From contig NZ_AP018207.1 in assembly GCF_002367995.1 (NCBI RefSeq), positions 8,037,366 to 8,101,365 on the forward strand: a stretch of 64,000 nt of DNA, in the 5' to 3' direction. Below are positions 1 through 9,408 of this stretch, one piece after another (positions within the stretch are counted from its first letter, which is position 1; each line of letters begins with the position of its first letter). This stretch comes from Calothrix brevissima NIES-22. GTDB lineage: Bacteria > Cyanobacteriota > Cyanobacteriia > Cyanobacteriales > Nostocaceae. The notes under the pieces were generated by a model. It did not search any database. It saw only the letters and a list, made by a program, of their open reading frames with translations, and was not told the origin of the DNA. The position numbers and the translations under genes were made by a program.

Positions 1-5
1 TGATT

Positions 6-466
6 TGAATCATGTCTTGACCAAACGGTCACGAAATACTTCGTAACCCCATAGGACAACATATAGTTCAAAGCTATAAATGGTCTGTGTAAAACCTCAA
101 AATTTAAGTACAGCAAGCAATAGGGCTTTTGTGGTTCATTTGTATGCAATGCAGCGAACAGAGCCTTTAAAACTGAGTCTAGATGCGATCGCTTGATCAC
201 TTAATTTGTAACTAAAACTGTTTTTGAACCATATTATTGGCGTTTTGAACCATATCTTGACCGAATGTTGAAAATTTTAGCTCTCAAGAATGTGTCTCAA
301 TCTGGTTTTTTTACAAAATGCATAAATAAAACTTTTGGTGACATTATGGTTCACATTTAAAACACACGGACATGATTTGATTCATAGCATGAGGTGATGG
401 ATTGGCTCTTAAGCTTGAAATTCCGTTAACTTTTGGTCACGCTATGGTTCAAAATTTGGTCACGCG
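6..466. repeat. Degenerate ~21-bp repeats in two opposed clusters, inside the Tn7-like element
   Basis: Units of the form TTTTGGTCA...TATGGTTCA lie at 333-353 and 431-451, with a partial copy at 454-464. Inverse copies (TGAACCATA...TGACC-AA) lie at 6-26, 225-245 and 246-265; the last two abut head to tail. They occupy the gene-free stretch downstream of tniQ. They differ from the TnsB-type sites at the element's end near 5.4-5.5 kb. They could be operators for a regulator encoded to the left, or protein-binding sites of another element. No gene is visible in 1-503. Confidence 0.5.
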
Positions 467-503
467 GGGGGTAAAATCACAGTCCAGTAGCTCAGGTCTG
501 GGT

Positions 504-1421
504 TCAACTGATTACACTCGGCATGATCGAGAGAATTTCCAAACCCTCAACAGGGTTAATTCCCAGCTTGTAACACCACCTTAAAAACGTAGTGAGAGTA
601 GGTTTTCGCCAATATTTAGCTAGCGGAGTATGGTTATAAGAAGAAGTCTCACTAAGTGTTGGCAGAGCGGCGAAAATCTGTCCGACAGATTGAGCAGCCC
701 ACTTGTCCCAATCGAACCGAGATCCGTGAGATTTAGCAGTATTATCGAAAAACCGACCCAGCCATGCATTACAAGCACAACAATAACCAAGAGAATGACA
801 ATCTAGATTGAGAAATTTTTGAAAACAACCACAGTACAAGCAGCGCAATTGTAGGTAACGTTGGTGAACTGGACAAACACTAACAGCTTCTATTGTCCAC
901 AACAAAGGGTGATAAATAGGTTTTCCAGCTTCACGCCAGTCTTGATAACAACCAGGACACCAACGTTGTTCAGTATGGAAAATATGATTGAAGTTAAGCC
1001 GCCAGGAATGCCATTGGAGTAAAGTCAGAAAACTCAGATCCCGCCTAGCAGTTAATTTTTCAACGATGGCAACTACCTTTGAAACATGTTGCGTTCGGTC
1101 TAACCAAAATTTAGCAGACTGCTGTTGTAAAAGTGCAGGCTCCCGATGCCAAGCATTGATGAGCATTTTGATAGCATCATCAGCTTTCAACAAATCTGGT
1201 GGTTGGTTGCTTTGGATAAATAACGGCGTAATTTTATAGCGAATTAAACTAGCAACCTCGACACCATGTGCAGCAGCCAAGCGCTGTAAGTAACTAGTAA
1301 AACTTTCAACTGTGGGTGTACCAAAACCTATTGGTTGAAGAGAGTAAAGATGACTGCGTTTTGGAAGTTGGTTCATTGTTAAGTCCCAAGACTCATAATT
1401 AGCCAAACTTTCAACCGACAT
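504..1421 (-). CDS. tniQ: TniQ-family transposon target-selection protein
   Basis: This 305-residue protein has the TniQ signature: an N-terminal segment reading RSHLYSLQPIGFGTPTVESF, then zinc-binding cysteine/histidine motifs (CPGCYQDW, then CPVH and CLYCGC). TniQ proteins link a target-recognition module to TnsC; short versions serve CRISPR-associated elements, while longer TnsD forms bind attachment sites directly. At about 300 residues this copy is of the short class. I chose the ATG at 1421 because a strong GGAGGTGG ribosome site precedes it and the residues upstream of it are low-complexity. The start overlaps the end of tnsC by 11 bases, so the two are probably translationally coupled. 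Confidence 0.85.
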   Translation of the reverse strand: MSVESLANYESWDLTMNQLPKRSHLYSLQPIGFGTPTVESFTSYLQRLAAAHGVEVASLIRYKITPLFIQSNQPPDLLKADDAIKMLINAWHREPALLQQQSAKFWLDRTQHVSKVVAIVEKLTARRDLSFLTLLQWHSWRLNFNHIFHTEQRWCPGCYQDWREAGKPIYHPLLWTIEAVSVCPVHQRYLQLRCLYCGCFQKFLNLDCHSLGYCCACNAWLGRFFDNTAKSHGSRFDWDKWAAQSVGQIFAALPTLSETSSYNHTPLAKYWRKPTLTTFLRWCYKLGINPVEGLEILSIMPSVIS

Positions 1422-2517
1422 TTTCACCACCTCCAACAGGACGACGTTGAGGTTTAGTGTTACCAGTAGCAGAACGACGAGATTGAGTTTTGGTTGTCTG
1501 GGATGTGCTATGTGTAACTGACACCTGATGAGATTCCAAACCCAAAGCAATTCTCAAAGCGGAACTATCCGAGGTCAACTCAAGTTGCTTTTCTCCCAAT
1601 CTTGTTTCATTGACGATAATTATGCATTGTTCATGAGAGTAAGCAGAAGATATAAGGTGCGACAGAGTGAGAGTTTTAGCTCCCTGGTGTAACGCCGTTG
1701 CCAATGCTTGAGATAACCAATCTTTGAGAATACCGACACAACCGAAACTGCGTTCGTAGCAAAAATCCCAGTATTGAAGTAAATCAGGCTCTTCCTCAAA
1801 AGGTAAATGACGTTGGAAAGTTTGAACAACACCTCTGAAAGCTTTTAAATCTTCTTCATTCTCAGCTTTGTACCGTTCAAAATGAATATCCAAGCTGCGT
1901 CTGCATAACTGGGCACTCAAGTTACGAAGTATTAACAAGTCATAAGTACCTGCTAGTACAAATTTGACCCCAGTCAGGTTTGCTAGGGACTTAATACAGT
2001 CCGTCTGGTCACGTAATTTGCGTCCACTGGCAACTTTACTGAGATTTTGTGCTTCATCAATGCAAAAAACTTTCAGACGACGATGTTTAAGTGCAGCTTC
2101 TAATGATGTTTTCAACTTCAAATTAGTGATTCGACCAGAACCAGGTAACTGAATGCATGGGTCTTGGAGAACGCCCAGAGCACGTAGATAAAAATCTTTC
2201 CAATCAAAATTACTAAATTCAGGGGTAGCTACTTCGATATTAGCGATAGGAATAAAACCTTTATCTAGCTCCATTTCTTTTTGAAAAGAACCTAGTAACT
2301 TTTGTGTGATGCGACGTAATAATGTGGTTTTCCCTACACCTGTTGGGCCAAATAAAAATATTAAAGAAAAGAACGCTGGGTCATCAATTGCATTTTTGAG
2401 TTTCTCTGCTGCTCTTAATAATTTGGGATGTGCCATTGTATATTGCTGAAAATAAGCAATTTTGTCAGCAATAGGTAGAGTTAGTAATTCTTGAGGAAAG
2501 CTATAATCATGTGCCAT
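1411..2517 (-). CDS. tnsC: TnsC/TniB-type AAA+ ATPase transposition regulator
   Basis: The 368-residue protein carries a Walker A motif (GPTGVGKTT, residues 57-65) and a Walker B motif (VFCIDEAQ, about 150-157), as expected for the AAA+ regulators that sit between the target selector and the TnsB transposase. In this family ATP-dependent filaments on DNA recruit TnsB. The C-terminal tail is rich in Ser, Thr, Arg and Gly, typical of the flexible segments that contact partners. The ATG overlaps the tnsAB stop codon by one base (TAATG), and tniQ overlaps the 3' end, so all three form one operon. Identification as TnsC rather than a generic TniB rests mainly on the neighbours. Confidence 0.88.
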   Translation of the reverse strand: MAHDYSFPQELLTLPIADKIAYFQQYTMAHPKLLRAAEKLKNAIDDPAFFSLIFLFGPTGVGKTTLLRRITQKLLGSFQKEMELDKGFIPIANIEVATPEFSNFDWKDFYLRALGVLQDPCIQLPGSGRITNLKLKTSLEAALKHRRLKVFCIDEAQNLSKVASGRKLRDQTDCIKSLANLTGVKFVLAGTYDLLILRNLSAQLCRRSLDIHFERYKAENEEDLKAFRGVVQTFQRHLPFEEEPDLLQYWDFCYERSFGCVGILKDWLSQALATALHQGAKTLTLSHLISSAYSHEQCIIIVNETRLGEKQLELTSDSSALRIALGLESHQVSVTHSTSQTTKTQSRRSATGNTKPQRRPVGGGENVG

Positions 2518-5345
2518 TAGAACTCTCCATAATATTCAAGGGTTTCTGTGGCATATGCACTTAAATGGCTGACTCTTTCACAATTTTTATCTTCATTAGT
2601 CGAGTCATTTTCTGGAGAATCATTATTTTCTGCTGCCGGAAATTCTCCTACATGTAAACTTGGTTCGGGGAGGAAATTATTTTGAATCATTTTGTGAACT
2701 TTTTCATGTTCAGCATCGCGCAAGCGTTGTTTGAGAATAGCGCCTTCTTGAGCATGTTTTGAGTTTAAAAATTCTACTAGTTCTCTATCATTGATTGTTA
2801 ACTTTCGCCCATAATTGCGTTGGCGCTGATTAAGTTCTGCACTGACGAGCCGGATTTCTTTTTCGGAACGTCCTTGGAAGTATTGATAGTAAGAAGAAAT
2901 GCATTTGACCCACTGTCCTTGTGCCAGTGCATAGGCAATTCCTGCATTCCAAGGGTCGTAACGAACCCACAGCATTGATTTCTCGATTTCTGGGTCACGG
3001 AATACATCTGCCCAGTAATAAATATTGTGTATTTTGACACCCTTTCCTGGCTGAACTTTACGCTTTCGTTGATCGGGTGCTGGTAGAGTCAGAATCTGGA
3101 ATAATTCGTCATTTGCCACTCTTCGGTGTAAGCGACTTCCACCTGTTGCTAGTCCAGTGACAAAAGCATCATGGGGACTAGTACCTAATGCCGGATGCAA
3201 TCGTTGGTCATAAACTGAATATGCCCATTCGCAAAAGGCAGAGTACAGTTGTTCTAATGTCCAAATTGCTAATCTTTCTGGACTGACAGATTTGGTGACT
3301 TGACGGTGAAGGCGTTTGATTTGGGTGTTACCTTGCAACTCATGAATAAACTGCGTATTCGCGGTGCCAAATAGTCTTTCAACAATTGAACCAAACCGAG
3401 CATATGCTGGCGGGCGATACTTCAGCGTGCAAGTATAAGATGCTAATAATTGTTCAAAATAGTGACTGTGAAATTCTTTTCCGTTATCGACAACAATATT
3501 TTGCGGAAACCGTCCAAATCTGGCGACGCATATGCGAATTACCATCATACAATCACGGTAGCTTGGCTCATCGAAGGTCAGGTAAACTGATAAAATTCTT
3601 CGACTATATGCATCAACCATAAAGGTTGCCCAAGGACGACCTAAATTGTGATGAATTGAGTTGTTTGTAGCAATATAACAATTAGTTAGAGATTCGAGGG
3701 AACTGACTAATTCAATGTCAATTTGAGTATGGTCAATATGGACAATCTCGAAGGGACGACTACCATGTTGTGGAGTAGTTTGCTCTAATTCCCAATAAAA
3801 TGGTTCTTCGGCAATAGCGGCTCGATTACCAAGACGTTTTCTGGTTTGATTGTGCCCGCTTCGTTGTTTAATCGCTTGGCAAAATGTGATTCTCGATGGT
3901 GGTTTCAATGGGGGTTCATGGTTTTGGCACGCTAAGACAAATGCCTCGTAAACCCGTAATTTTCTGCGTTGTTTGGGTGTTTCATAATGCTCTATGATAA
4001 ATTCGAGCATAAATTCTTGGGTTTGAGAATCAATTTTGGGAGTACGATTGCCTTTACTTTTATGCTTGGGCAGTAATCCCAGGTATCCATGACCATAGAT
4101 GAGTAAGGCTTTTTGGTATTGAGTACGCCAACGACGGACTGTGCTGCTTGGATATGCTCTCGGATTATCTCCTAAGTATGGTTGTATTAAATTGTAGCGA
4201 CGGTTGGCTTCGATAATATCTTCACAAGTTGCATGTTTAATAATTTCCGTCGCTGCTGCTTTAATATTTGAGGTTTGTGTTGTCTCAACTCCCACAATTT
4301 TACCTGTATCAATCAATGCTGTGAATGCTGCATTTGGTAGTTCTATAAGTTTGCCATCTGCACGTAATAATCCAGTAGTAGTCGTCCCAGTATTTACTAT
4401 TTCCCATGACTCTCCATCCCAATAAATATTAGTACCTACTGCTATTTGGAGTAATATTTGATTACTAGTTTGGGTTTTTGACTCGATTGAGTTAAGATGC
4501 TCATAAGATAAAGCAACATCTTGGTTAATAAATACGAGTACGGTTTCTGGTTGTGAGAGTTTGACTTGATTCAGTTCTACGTAAAGTTTATCTGTGGCTA
4601 TTAACCAATAAAGAACATCGGGATTTATTTCTTCTATTTGTAACAGTTCTGCCAGGGTTATTCCTGGATAATTTTTTACCGTGGCTCTAATCAAGCTAGG
4701 CTCGGTTTCGTCTAGAATTTCTGATGAGTATCCGAAATAATCTGATAGCCAAATTAGATTTTGTTGAAACTTCCAATTAATCAAAGCATCTGACCATACG
4801 TGAAAGTCTAAGCCTTGAAGACGAGCGTATTCTTCACCTGGGGGACAATGCCATTTGCCATCTGGGCTTTTGCAATAGCGATTTGGGTTCAATTCGGTCA
4901 GCTTGTTGAGTTCTAGTTCGGTTTTGCATTCCTCCCAAAAAGCTGAATCTGTCCGAATTATAAAGAAATCGGGTGTGTACTGGTGTCTGTTTTTTCGCCC
5001 GTTTTTGCTTTGATAGACTAATTCTATTGCTGGCGGTTGGTCGTAATATTCGAGTACAGATGGGTCATGTTCTAGTTCATAAATACGTGCTAATTCGTTA
5101 TGATGGCTCTCAAATTGAATAGTCACTCCCATTTTTCTTGAGGGGTAACTGCCACATACGTTTTTTCTTGCCCCGGTTACTCGACGAGATGGGTTGGCGC
5201 TGCGAATCTCCTCAATTATTGCCTGCGCTGCTTGACTGAGGTCTTGTTGACGGCACCAGTTGTTAAATTCTTGCTTGCCAAGCATAATTTTAGGTGAGGA
5301 GAGAGTGTTGCTTGCCAATGTCTCTCCTACTGTTGATCTCAGCAC
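2517..5345 (-). CDS. tnsAB: TnsA-TnsB fusion transposase
   Basis: A 942-residue protein joins two enzymes that are separate in Tn7. The N-terminal ~200 residues resemble TnsA endonuclease: a conserved Glu-rich stretch near 89-92, TPDFF with Asp126, then EECK with Glu139 and Lys141 forming a PD-(D/E)XK-like site. The rest is a TnsB/Mu-type integrase with helix-turn-helix segments around 400-500 and a DDE triad at Asp538 (HIDHTQID), Asp620 (VVDNGKEF) and Glu656 (GSIVERLFG), with the usual 35-residue D-E gap. A fusion implies both strands are cut at the ends, so cut-and-paste movement. Starts at GTG 5345, TTG 5318 (preceded by AGGAGAG) or ATG 5285 are possible. Confidence 0.88.
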   Translation of the reverse strand: MLRSTVGETLASNTLSSPKIMLGKQEFNNWCRQQDLSQAAQAIIEEIRSANPSRRVTGARKNVCGSYPSRKMGVTIQFESHHNELARIYELEHDPSVLEYYDQPPAIELVYQSKNGRKNRHQYTPDFFIIRTDSAFWEECKTELELNKLTELNPNRYCKSPDGKWHCPPGEEYARLQGLDFHVWSDALINWKFQQNLIWLSDYFGYSSEILDETEPSLIRATVKNYPGITLAELLQIEEINPDVLYWLIATDKLYVELNQVKLSQPETVLVFINQDVALSYEHLNSIESKTQTSNQILLQIAVGTNIYWDGESWEIVNTGTTTTGLLRADGKLIELPNAAFTALIDTGKIVGVETTQTSNIKAAATEIIKHATCEDIIEANRRYNLIQPYLGDNPRAYPSSTVRRWRTQYQKALLIYGHGYLGLLPKHKSKGNRTPKIDSQTQEFMLEFIIEHYETPKQRRKLRVYEAFVLACQNHEPPLKPPSRITFCQAIKQRSGHNQTRKRLGNRAAIAEEPFYWELEQTTPQHGSRPFEIVHIDHTQIDIELVSSLESLTNCYIATNNSIHHNLGRPWATFMVDAYSRRILSVYLTFDEPSYRDCMMVIRICVARFGRFPQNIVVDNGKEFHSHYFEQLLASYTCTLKYRPPAYARFGSIVERLFGTANTQFIHELQGNTQIKRLHRQVTKSVSPERLAIWTLEQLYSAFCEWAYSVYDQRLHPALGTSPHDAFVTGLATGGSRLHRRVANDELFQILTLPAPDQRKRKVQPGKGVKIHNIYYWADVFRDPEIEKSMLWVRYDPWNAGIAYALAQGQWVKCISSYYQYFQGRSEKEIRLVSAELNQRQRNYGRKLTINDRELVEFLNSKHAQEGAILKQRLRDAEHEKVHKMIQNNFLPEPSLHVGEFPAAENNDSPENDSTNEDKNCERVSHLSAYATETLEYYGEF

Positions 5346-5380
5346 AATGCTGTATATTTATGAACAAAGTGTTGAAAATG

Positions 5381-5530
5381 TTTGCGCAACTTATACTTTC
5401 TCAATCATATTTTTGCTCAACTTATACTTTCAAGACTCGTGGATTTGCTTGTTACTCCTGACGAAATTAATACTGTTTCCAGCAATCTGTTGCTCAACTT
5501 ATGCTTTCACAGTTGCTCATCTTATGATTA
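5381..5530 (+). repeat. Four TnsB-type 20-bp binding repeats at the transposon end
   Basis: Near-identical units of the form TTTGCTCAACTTATACTTTC occur at 5381-5400, 5412-5431, 5489-5508 and 5511-5530, all in the same orientation. The outermost copy runs into the TGT...ACA terminus at 5538. Spaced, same-direction repeats next to the terminus match known TnsB site arrays. They also cover the promoter region of tnsAB, so TnsAB may repress its own operon (inference). Confidence 0.8.
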
Positions 5531-5572
5531 CAGTGACACCCACCATGAAGAGGCCTCTTGCGGTTTAAACTC

Positions 5573-5610
5573 AAAATAAAACTCGCCTTAACTTGAGAGC
5601 TAAGGCGAGC
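5573..5610 (-). terminator. Rho-independent terminator of tRNA-Lys
   Basis: On the minus strand a perfect 9-bp stem (CTCGCCTTA/TAAGGCGAG) with a 10-base loop is followed by TTTTATTT. It lies 17 bases past the 3' end of tRNA-Lys and just outside the transposon terminus, so the insertion left the tRNA transcription unit intact. Confidence 0.85.
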
Positions 5611-5626
5611 ATTGTTTCCTTGTAAA

Positions 5627-5698
5627 TGGGTCGCCCGGGATTCGAACCCGGAACTAATCGGTTAAAAGCCGAGTACTCTACCGTTGAGTTAGCGACCC
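5627..5698 (-). tRNA. trnK: tRNA-Lys(TTT), chromosomal copy beside the transposon
   Basis: The acceptor arms GGGTCGC/GCGACCC, T-arm GGGTTCGAATCCC and anticodon loop CTTTTAA give a normal 72-nt lysine tRNA. It has its own terminator and is probably the landmark for the nearby Tn7-like insertion. Confidence 0.95.
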
Positions 5699-5762
5699 GT
5701 TCCGTTGTTTTCGCAACTTTTTGATTATAGCACAGACATCTGTAGTTTTGTAAAGAGGTTTT

Positions 5763-6632
5763 TTAGAAGAAATTACCTGTTAACTTTACAGATGCTTGGT
5801 AACTAGTACCTGGCTCTAGAACAGTTAGATGTTCGCCACTGTTGAGCGAGTTGCGGGGCGCACTCCAAGGCTCTAGACAATAGAATTCTTTACCCTTAAC
5901 TGTCCAAAAGACTAATATAGGATATTCTTTGCCGTAATCTAGTGTCAAGCTTAACTTTCTGCTGTTATCTACCACAGAAGCCGATTGACTACTTAGCTGC
6001 TTAAAGGCAACGTCGATTTCATCCAGACCAAAATCAAATTTACCATCAAACGGATGAATTTGTTTAGTTTTTTGGTCTTGAAATTCTCTAGAAGGGATGG
6101 AAACCTCAAGTTGATCTTTATCAGCAGTCACAAAGTAGGGATGGAAGCCCATCGAAAAAGGCAATGGCACTGAAGACAAATTTTGATACTGCTGGTGAAT
6201 TGCTAGGGTATGACCTTGGAGTTCGTAGGTAAAAGCCAGTTGAAACTCAAAAGGATAAACAGCGCGAGTCTGTTCGTTGCTGTTGAGGACTAAAGTTAGA
6301 CTAGCGCGATCGCTCGTTACTTGGTCAACAACTTGCCAAGGTAAGTCACGGGCAAAACCATGCTGTTTCAAGTTATAGGTTTGACCGTTGTAGGTGTAAG
6401 TGTTATCCGGCAAATTCCCGCAAATCGGAAATAAAATCGGAATTCCGCCCCTAACACTCAAATCAGGATGAGTAAAGCGTTCCGCATCCAAATAGAGAAT
6501 TTCTTGCCCTTGGACGCGCCAACGGGTAATAATACCCCCCCGTTCCGGCACAACTTCTATCTGAGAACCAGCCGTTTCATCAGAAAGAATATAGGTTTTG
6601 TATTGCTGCTGTTGAGTTGCTATAGAAAACAC
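5763..6632 (-). CDS. Aldose 1-epimerase/galactose mutarotase-like protein
   Basis: This protein of about 289 residues resembles the mutarotase superfamily, in particular the D-hexose-6-phosphate mutarotase/YeaD-like branch. It contains a conserved GGIPILFPICGN segment, KQHGFARDLPW with the catalytic-type His, and SMGFHPYF with a second His, on a beta-sandwich pattern. These enzymes interconvert alpha and beta anomers of aldoses or sugar phosphates. I place the start at GTG 6632, preceded by AAGGAG; an upstream ATG would add residues encoded by a GGGCAT repeat tract. The gene is monocistronic and convergent with nothing nearby. The exact sugar substrate cannot be told from sequence. Confidence 0.8.
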   Translation of the reverse strand: MFSIATQQQQYKTYILSDETAGSQIEVVPERGGIITRWRVQGQEILYLDAERFTHPDLSVRGGIPILFPICGNLPDNTYTYNGQTYNLKQHGFARDLPWQVVDQVTSDRASLTLVLNSNEQTRAVYPFEFQLAFTYELQGHTLAIHQQYQNLSSVPLPFSMGFHPYFVTADKDQLEVSIPSREFQDQKTKQIHPFDGKFDFGLDEIDVAFKQLSSQSASVVDNSRKLSLTLDYGKEYPILVFWTVKGKEFYCLEPWSAPRNSLNSGEHLTVLEPGTSYQASVKLTGNFF

Positions 6633-6649
6633 AAATTTCTCCTTACATG

Positions 6650-6805
6650 GGTATGGGGCATGGGGCATGGGGCATGGGGCATTGGGCATTGGGCATGGGC
6701 ATGGGCATGGGGCATTTGTTAGAGACGCGATTAATCGCGTCTCTACAATTGTCCCGCTTGTCCTCCTTGTCCTCCTTGTCCCCCTTGTCCCCCTGCTCCC
6801 TGCTC
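6650..6805. repeat. Low-complexity tracts and a palindrome between epimerase and pdhA
   Basis: Bases 6650-6716 are tandem TGGGGCA/TGGGCAT units. A perfect 24-bp palindrome built on GAGACGCGATT/AATCGCGTCTC lies at 6721-6744. Bases 6748-6805 are tandem TTGTCCCCC-type units. All are typical Nostocales intergenic repeats and none is a CRISPR array. Confidence 0.8.
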
Positions 6806-6817
6806 CCTAGCCTCTAT

Positions 6818-7855
6818 TTACTCGTCTTCTGCGAACACAAAGCGATATAACTCACTCGGATCTGGTTCAGGGCTACTTTCAGCGAATTTCACCGCGTCTT
6901 CAATGAGTGCCTGAATTTTGCGATCGATATCTTTGAGTTCTTCTTGAGTTGATATATTGTGTTCAACTAAATAAGCTGCCAACTTTTTAATTGGGTCACG
7001 GGCAAACCAGAATTCTTTCTCAGCTTTGCTGCGCAGTTCGTCTGGGTCTGCTAGGGAGTGACCGCGAAAACGGTAAGTTAACGCTTCAATTAAGGTGGGC
7101 CCTTCACCTGCACGGGCGCGGGCGACGGCTTCTTGGGCGACGGCACGCACAGCCAAAACATCCATACCGTCTACTTCCACACCTGCCATGTTAAATGCGC
7201 TGGCTTTTTTGTAGATTTCTGGGTCAGAAGTGGCGCGATCGTGAGCCATGCCAATTGCCCACTTATTATTTTCTACCACAAAAAGAATTGGCAGTTTCCA
7301 TAAAGCTGCCATATTTAAGGTTTCAAAAAATTGACCGTTGTTGGCTGCACCATCGCCAAAAAAGCAAGCTGTTACTTGGTCAGCATTTTTGTCTCCCAAT
7401 ACTTCGCGGCGGTATTTACTTTGAAAAGCTGCGCCAGCTGCTACAGGAATACCTTCAGCCACAAAAGCATAGCCACCCAATAAGCGATGTTCGGCAGAAA
7501 ACATGTGCATGGAACCACCACGGCCTTTGCTACAACCTGTGGCTTTACCAAATAACTCCGCCATTACCTCTCTGGCTGGAACTCCCGCACTTAGGGCGTG
7601 AACGTGGTCGCGGTAGGTACTGGATACATAATCTTCTCCTGGTCGCATCGCGCCCTGAATTATGCCAGTAGAAACGGCTTCTTGACCGTTGTATAAATGG
7701 ACAAAACCAAACATTTTGCCCCGATAGTACATTTCGGCGCATTTGTCTTCAAAAGATCTGCCGAGAACCATGTCCTCGTATAACCGCAAGCCTTCTTCTT
7801 TAGTAATCTGAACTTTAGCGGCATTAAAAGTGGGTAATGTGCGTTCTTGAACCAT
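6818..7855 (-). CDS. pdhA: Pyruvate dehydrogenase E1 component, alpha subunit
   Basis: The 345-residue protein matches the E1-alpha subunit: [11 protein letters not shown] near the N-terminus, the [11 protein letters not shown] loop, and the thiamine-diphosphate motif [12 protein letters not shown] ending in NNKWAIGM, followed by the [15 protein letters not shown] phosphorylation-loop region. With PdhB, E2 and E3 it decarboxylates pyruvate and feeds acetyl-CoA into fatty acid synthesis and the TCA branches. Length is normal for cyanobacteria and plastids, where alpha and beta are separate genes. No pdhB is adjacent, as is usual in cyanobacteria. A long non-coding stretch upstream may hold its promoter. 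Confidence 0.95.
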   Translation of the reverse strand: MVQERTLPTFNAAKVQITKEEGLRLYEDMVLGRSFEDKCAEMYYRGKMFGFVHLYNGQEAVSTGIIQGAMRPGEDYVSSTYRDHVHALSAGVPAREVMAELFGKATGCSKGRGGSMHMFSAEHRLLGGYAFVAEGIPVAAGAAFQSKYRREVLGDKNADQVTACFFGDGAANNGQFFETLNMAALWKLPILFVVENNKWAIGMAHDRATSDPEIYKKASAFNMAGVEVDGMDVLAVRAVAQEAVARARAGEGPTLIEALTYRFRGHSLADPDELRSKAEKEFWFARDPIKKLAAYLVEHNISTQEELKDIDRKIQALIEDAVKFAESSPEPDPSELYRFVFAEDE

Positions 7856-9408
7856 TATTTTGTTTAGTATCCCTGTCGCATCAAACTGAAATTTACCGCG
7901 CTGTATGTGTCAGTTGTCTTGTCTGACAAAGTTGAAACAGTGTGTTGATGGGGTTCCCCGCTTAAATAAACACCAGTTCGTTTAAGTCAGGAGAATAACC
8001 CAGCATAGATAACTGGCTGGACTTTGCGCTTTGTTAATTGTCAGGTGTTTTTGCAAGTAGTTCAATGCCCCATCCGATTGCGATCGTTCTGTGCTATTTT
8101 TATTTTCCACATAGAAAAATGTGGAGTTGCTGGTAGATTGTTTGACAACTAACTGCTGACTGGTAAGGGTTTAGCAATCCTCAAGCCTGACAACTGACAC
8201 AATTCTTATCCCCTAGTGAATGGGGATATTAAAATTTTCAAGAACCGGCTTTGATGAAGCATTAGATATTTAACAAGCTAGTGTTTACCAAAGTCAATGC
8301 TCAAAGCGAACATACCTCAATGAACATGAGGGAATGGGTGAATTTTTCGTTTTAATTTTTAATTATCAATTTTTTCGCCCAGGTTTTGTGAGGATAGTAG
8401 CCTCAAGTCCCAAACCACCCTGTAAAGTTCTCTCACCATCCCTTTATAAGCTACCAATCAAGATAGCTTGCTGTCTGCATAGCCATGAACAATTTGCCAA
8501 AAATCAAGATAAAACTACCTCATCTGCATAAATACTTGGGTAGATAATTGTATTTTAAATCTGGGAATGATATGATTCTTGTCTCTAGTTATCGTCAGGA
8601 AATCTACCGAGCATTAATTATCCCCAGGGATGTAAAGGCATTCGTTTAGAAATTCTTAAAAAAATCAAGCATTAAACCTCCCAAACATGAAATAACATGT
8701 TTTTCCCCAGCGAGGAAGCGATCGCTATACAGTAGCTCTGTTTTAGTGGTAGTCTTCCATCTGGTAAAATCAACACTTGCGTGTTGATTGATTTAGATTT
8801 AGTAACTATTGTGAACTGGTTAAGGATGGCTACACCGAAAATGTAGCCCTAAAACCAAAATAGCAATACTCACCCTATTGAAGATAAATCAAAAACATAA
8901 TACTTTAGTCGTCAAGTTCGTCTCTGTTCTGTAAACCAGAAAGAGTCAGAGCATTTAGCATAGCTTTGATTACAAAAGCTAGCTTGATGCTAGCCTACAA
9001 GCTTTACCAGATAAGGTATACAACTAAATCTGAGTAAAGTATAAAAGGCTAACTTGGCTTACTTGGTATAATATTAACTCCCGTATGGGAGAGTCAGAAT
9101 ATTGCTAAATATACAACTTTGAGACTGACATCACTGAGAAAACCAGAAATTTTTTATGGTATACAAAGCTGAGATCGGGTATCAAAAATCAAAATACTAA
9201 GAATTAAAACAAAAAGCTGAAGCTTTATAGGCGAAGGCAAAATATAGGTACTAGAATATGACTCAAATTTCGGGAAAACACAAAACAGGTTGTTGCAATA
9301 TACACTTGTGGTGTAAAGTCAACACGGTATTATTATGGCACGGTTTTACATGCCTGGAATGCTCTAGATGAATTATTTATGTTGATCGCGGTGCAGGGGA
9401 AGTAGGCT
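7856..9408. other. 1.55-kb gene-poor region between pdhA and ftn2
   Basis: I found no convincing coding region here; the one 65-codon open frame (8334-8531) lacks a ribosome site and recognisable motifs. The region is AT-rich, contains one HIP1-like site near 8721 and a TATAAT at 9067-9072. It separates two divergent genes, so it must contain both promoters, and is long enough for a small RNA, though I cannot identify one. Confidence 0.5.

Larger units (their letters stand above)
1..5538 (-). mobile_element. Tn7-like transposon, tnsAB-tnsC-tniQ end (continues beyond left edge)
   Basis: Three overlapping transposition genes run leftward from a terminus at about 5538. Read inward, the terminus begins TGTCACTGTAATC and is followed by four 20-bp repeats, which is the layout of a Tn7 left end. 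The next five bases outward (CCCAC) would be one copy of the target duplication. The end lies about 35 bp beyond the terminator of tRNA-Lys, and tRNA-adjacent insertion is common for Tn7-like and CRISPR-associated transposons of cyanobacteria. The far end and any cargo, TnsD or Cas genes are outside the window, so the targeting mode cannot be stated. Confidence 0.85.

Noticed and set aside
6-466. Possible CRISPR array at the left edge
   Set aside because: Units are in two orientations with irregular spacing and are degenerate, unlike CRISPR repeats.
402-584. 60-codon frame upstream of tniQ end
   Set aside because: It lies on repeat units and overlaps the 3' end of tniQ on the other strand; no ribosome site.
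8334-8531. 65-codon frame in the pdhA-ftn2 gap
   Set aside because: No ribosome site, no motif, composition like surrounding non-coding DNA.
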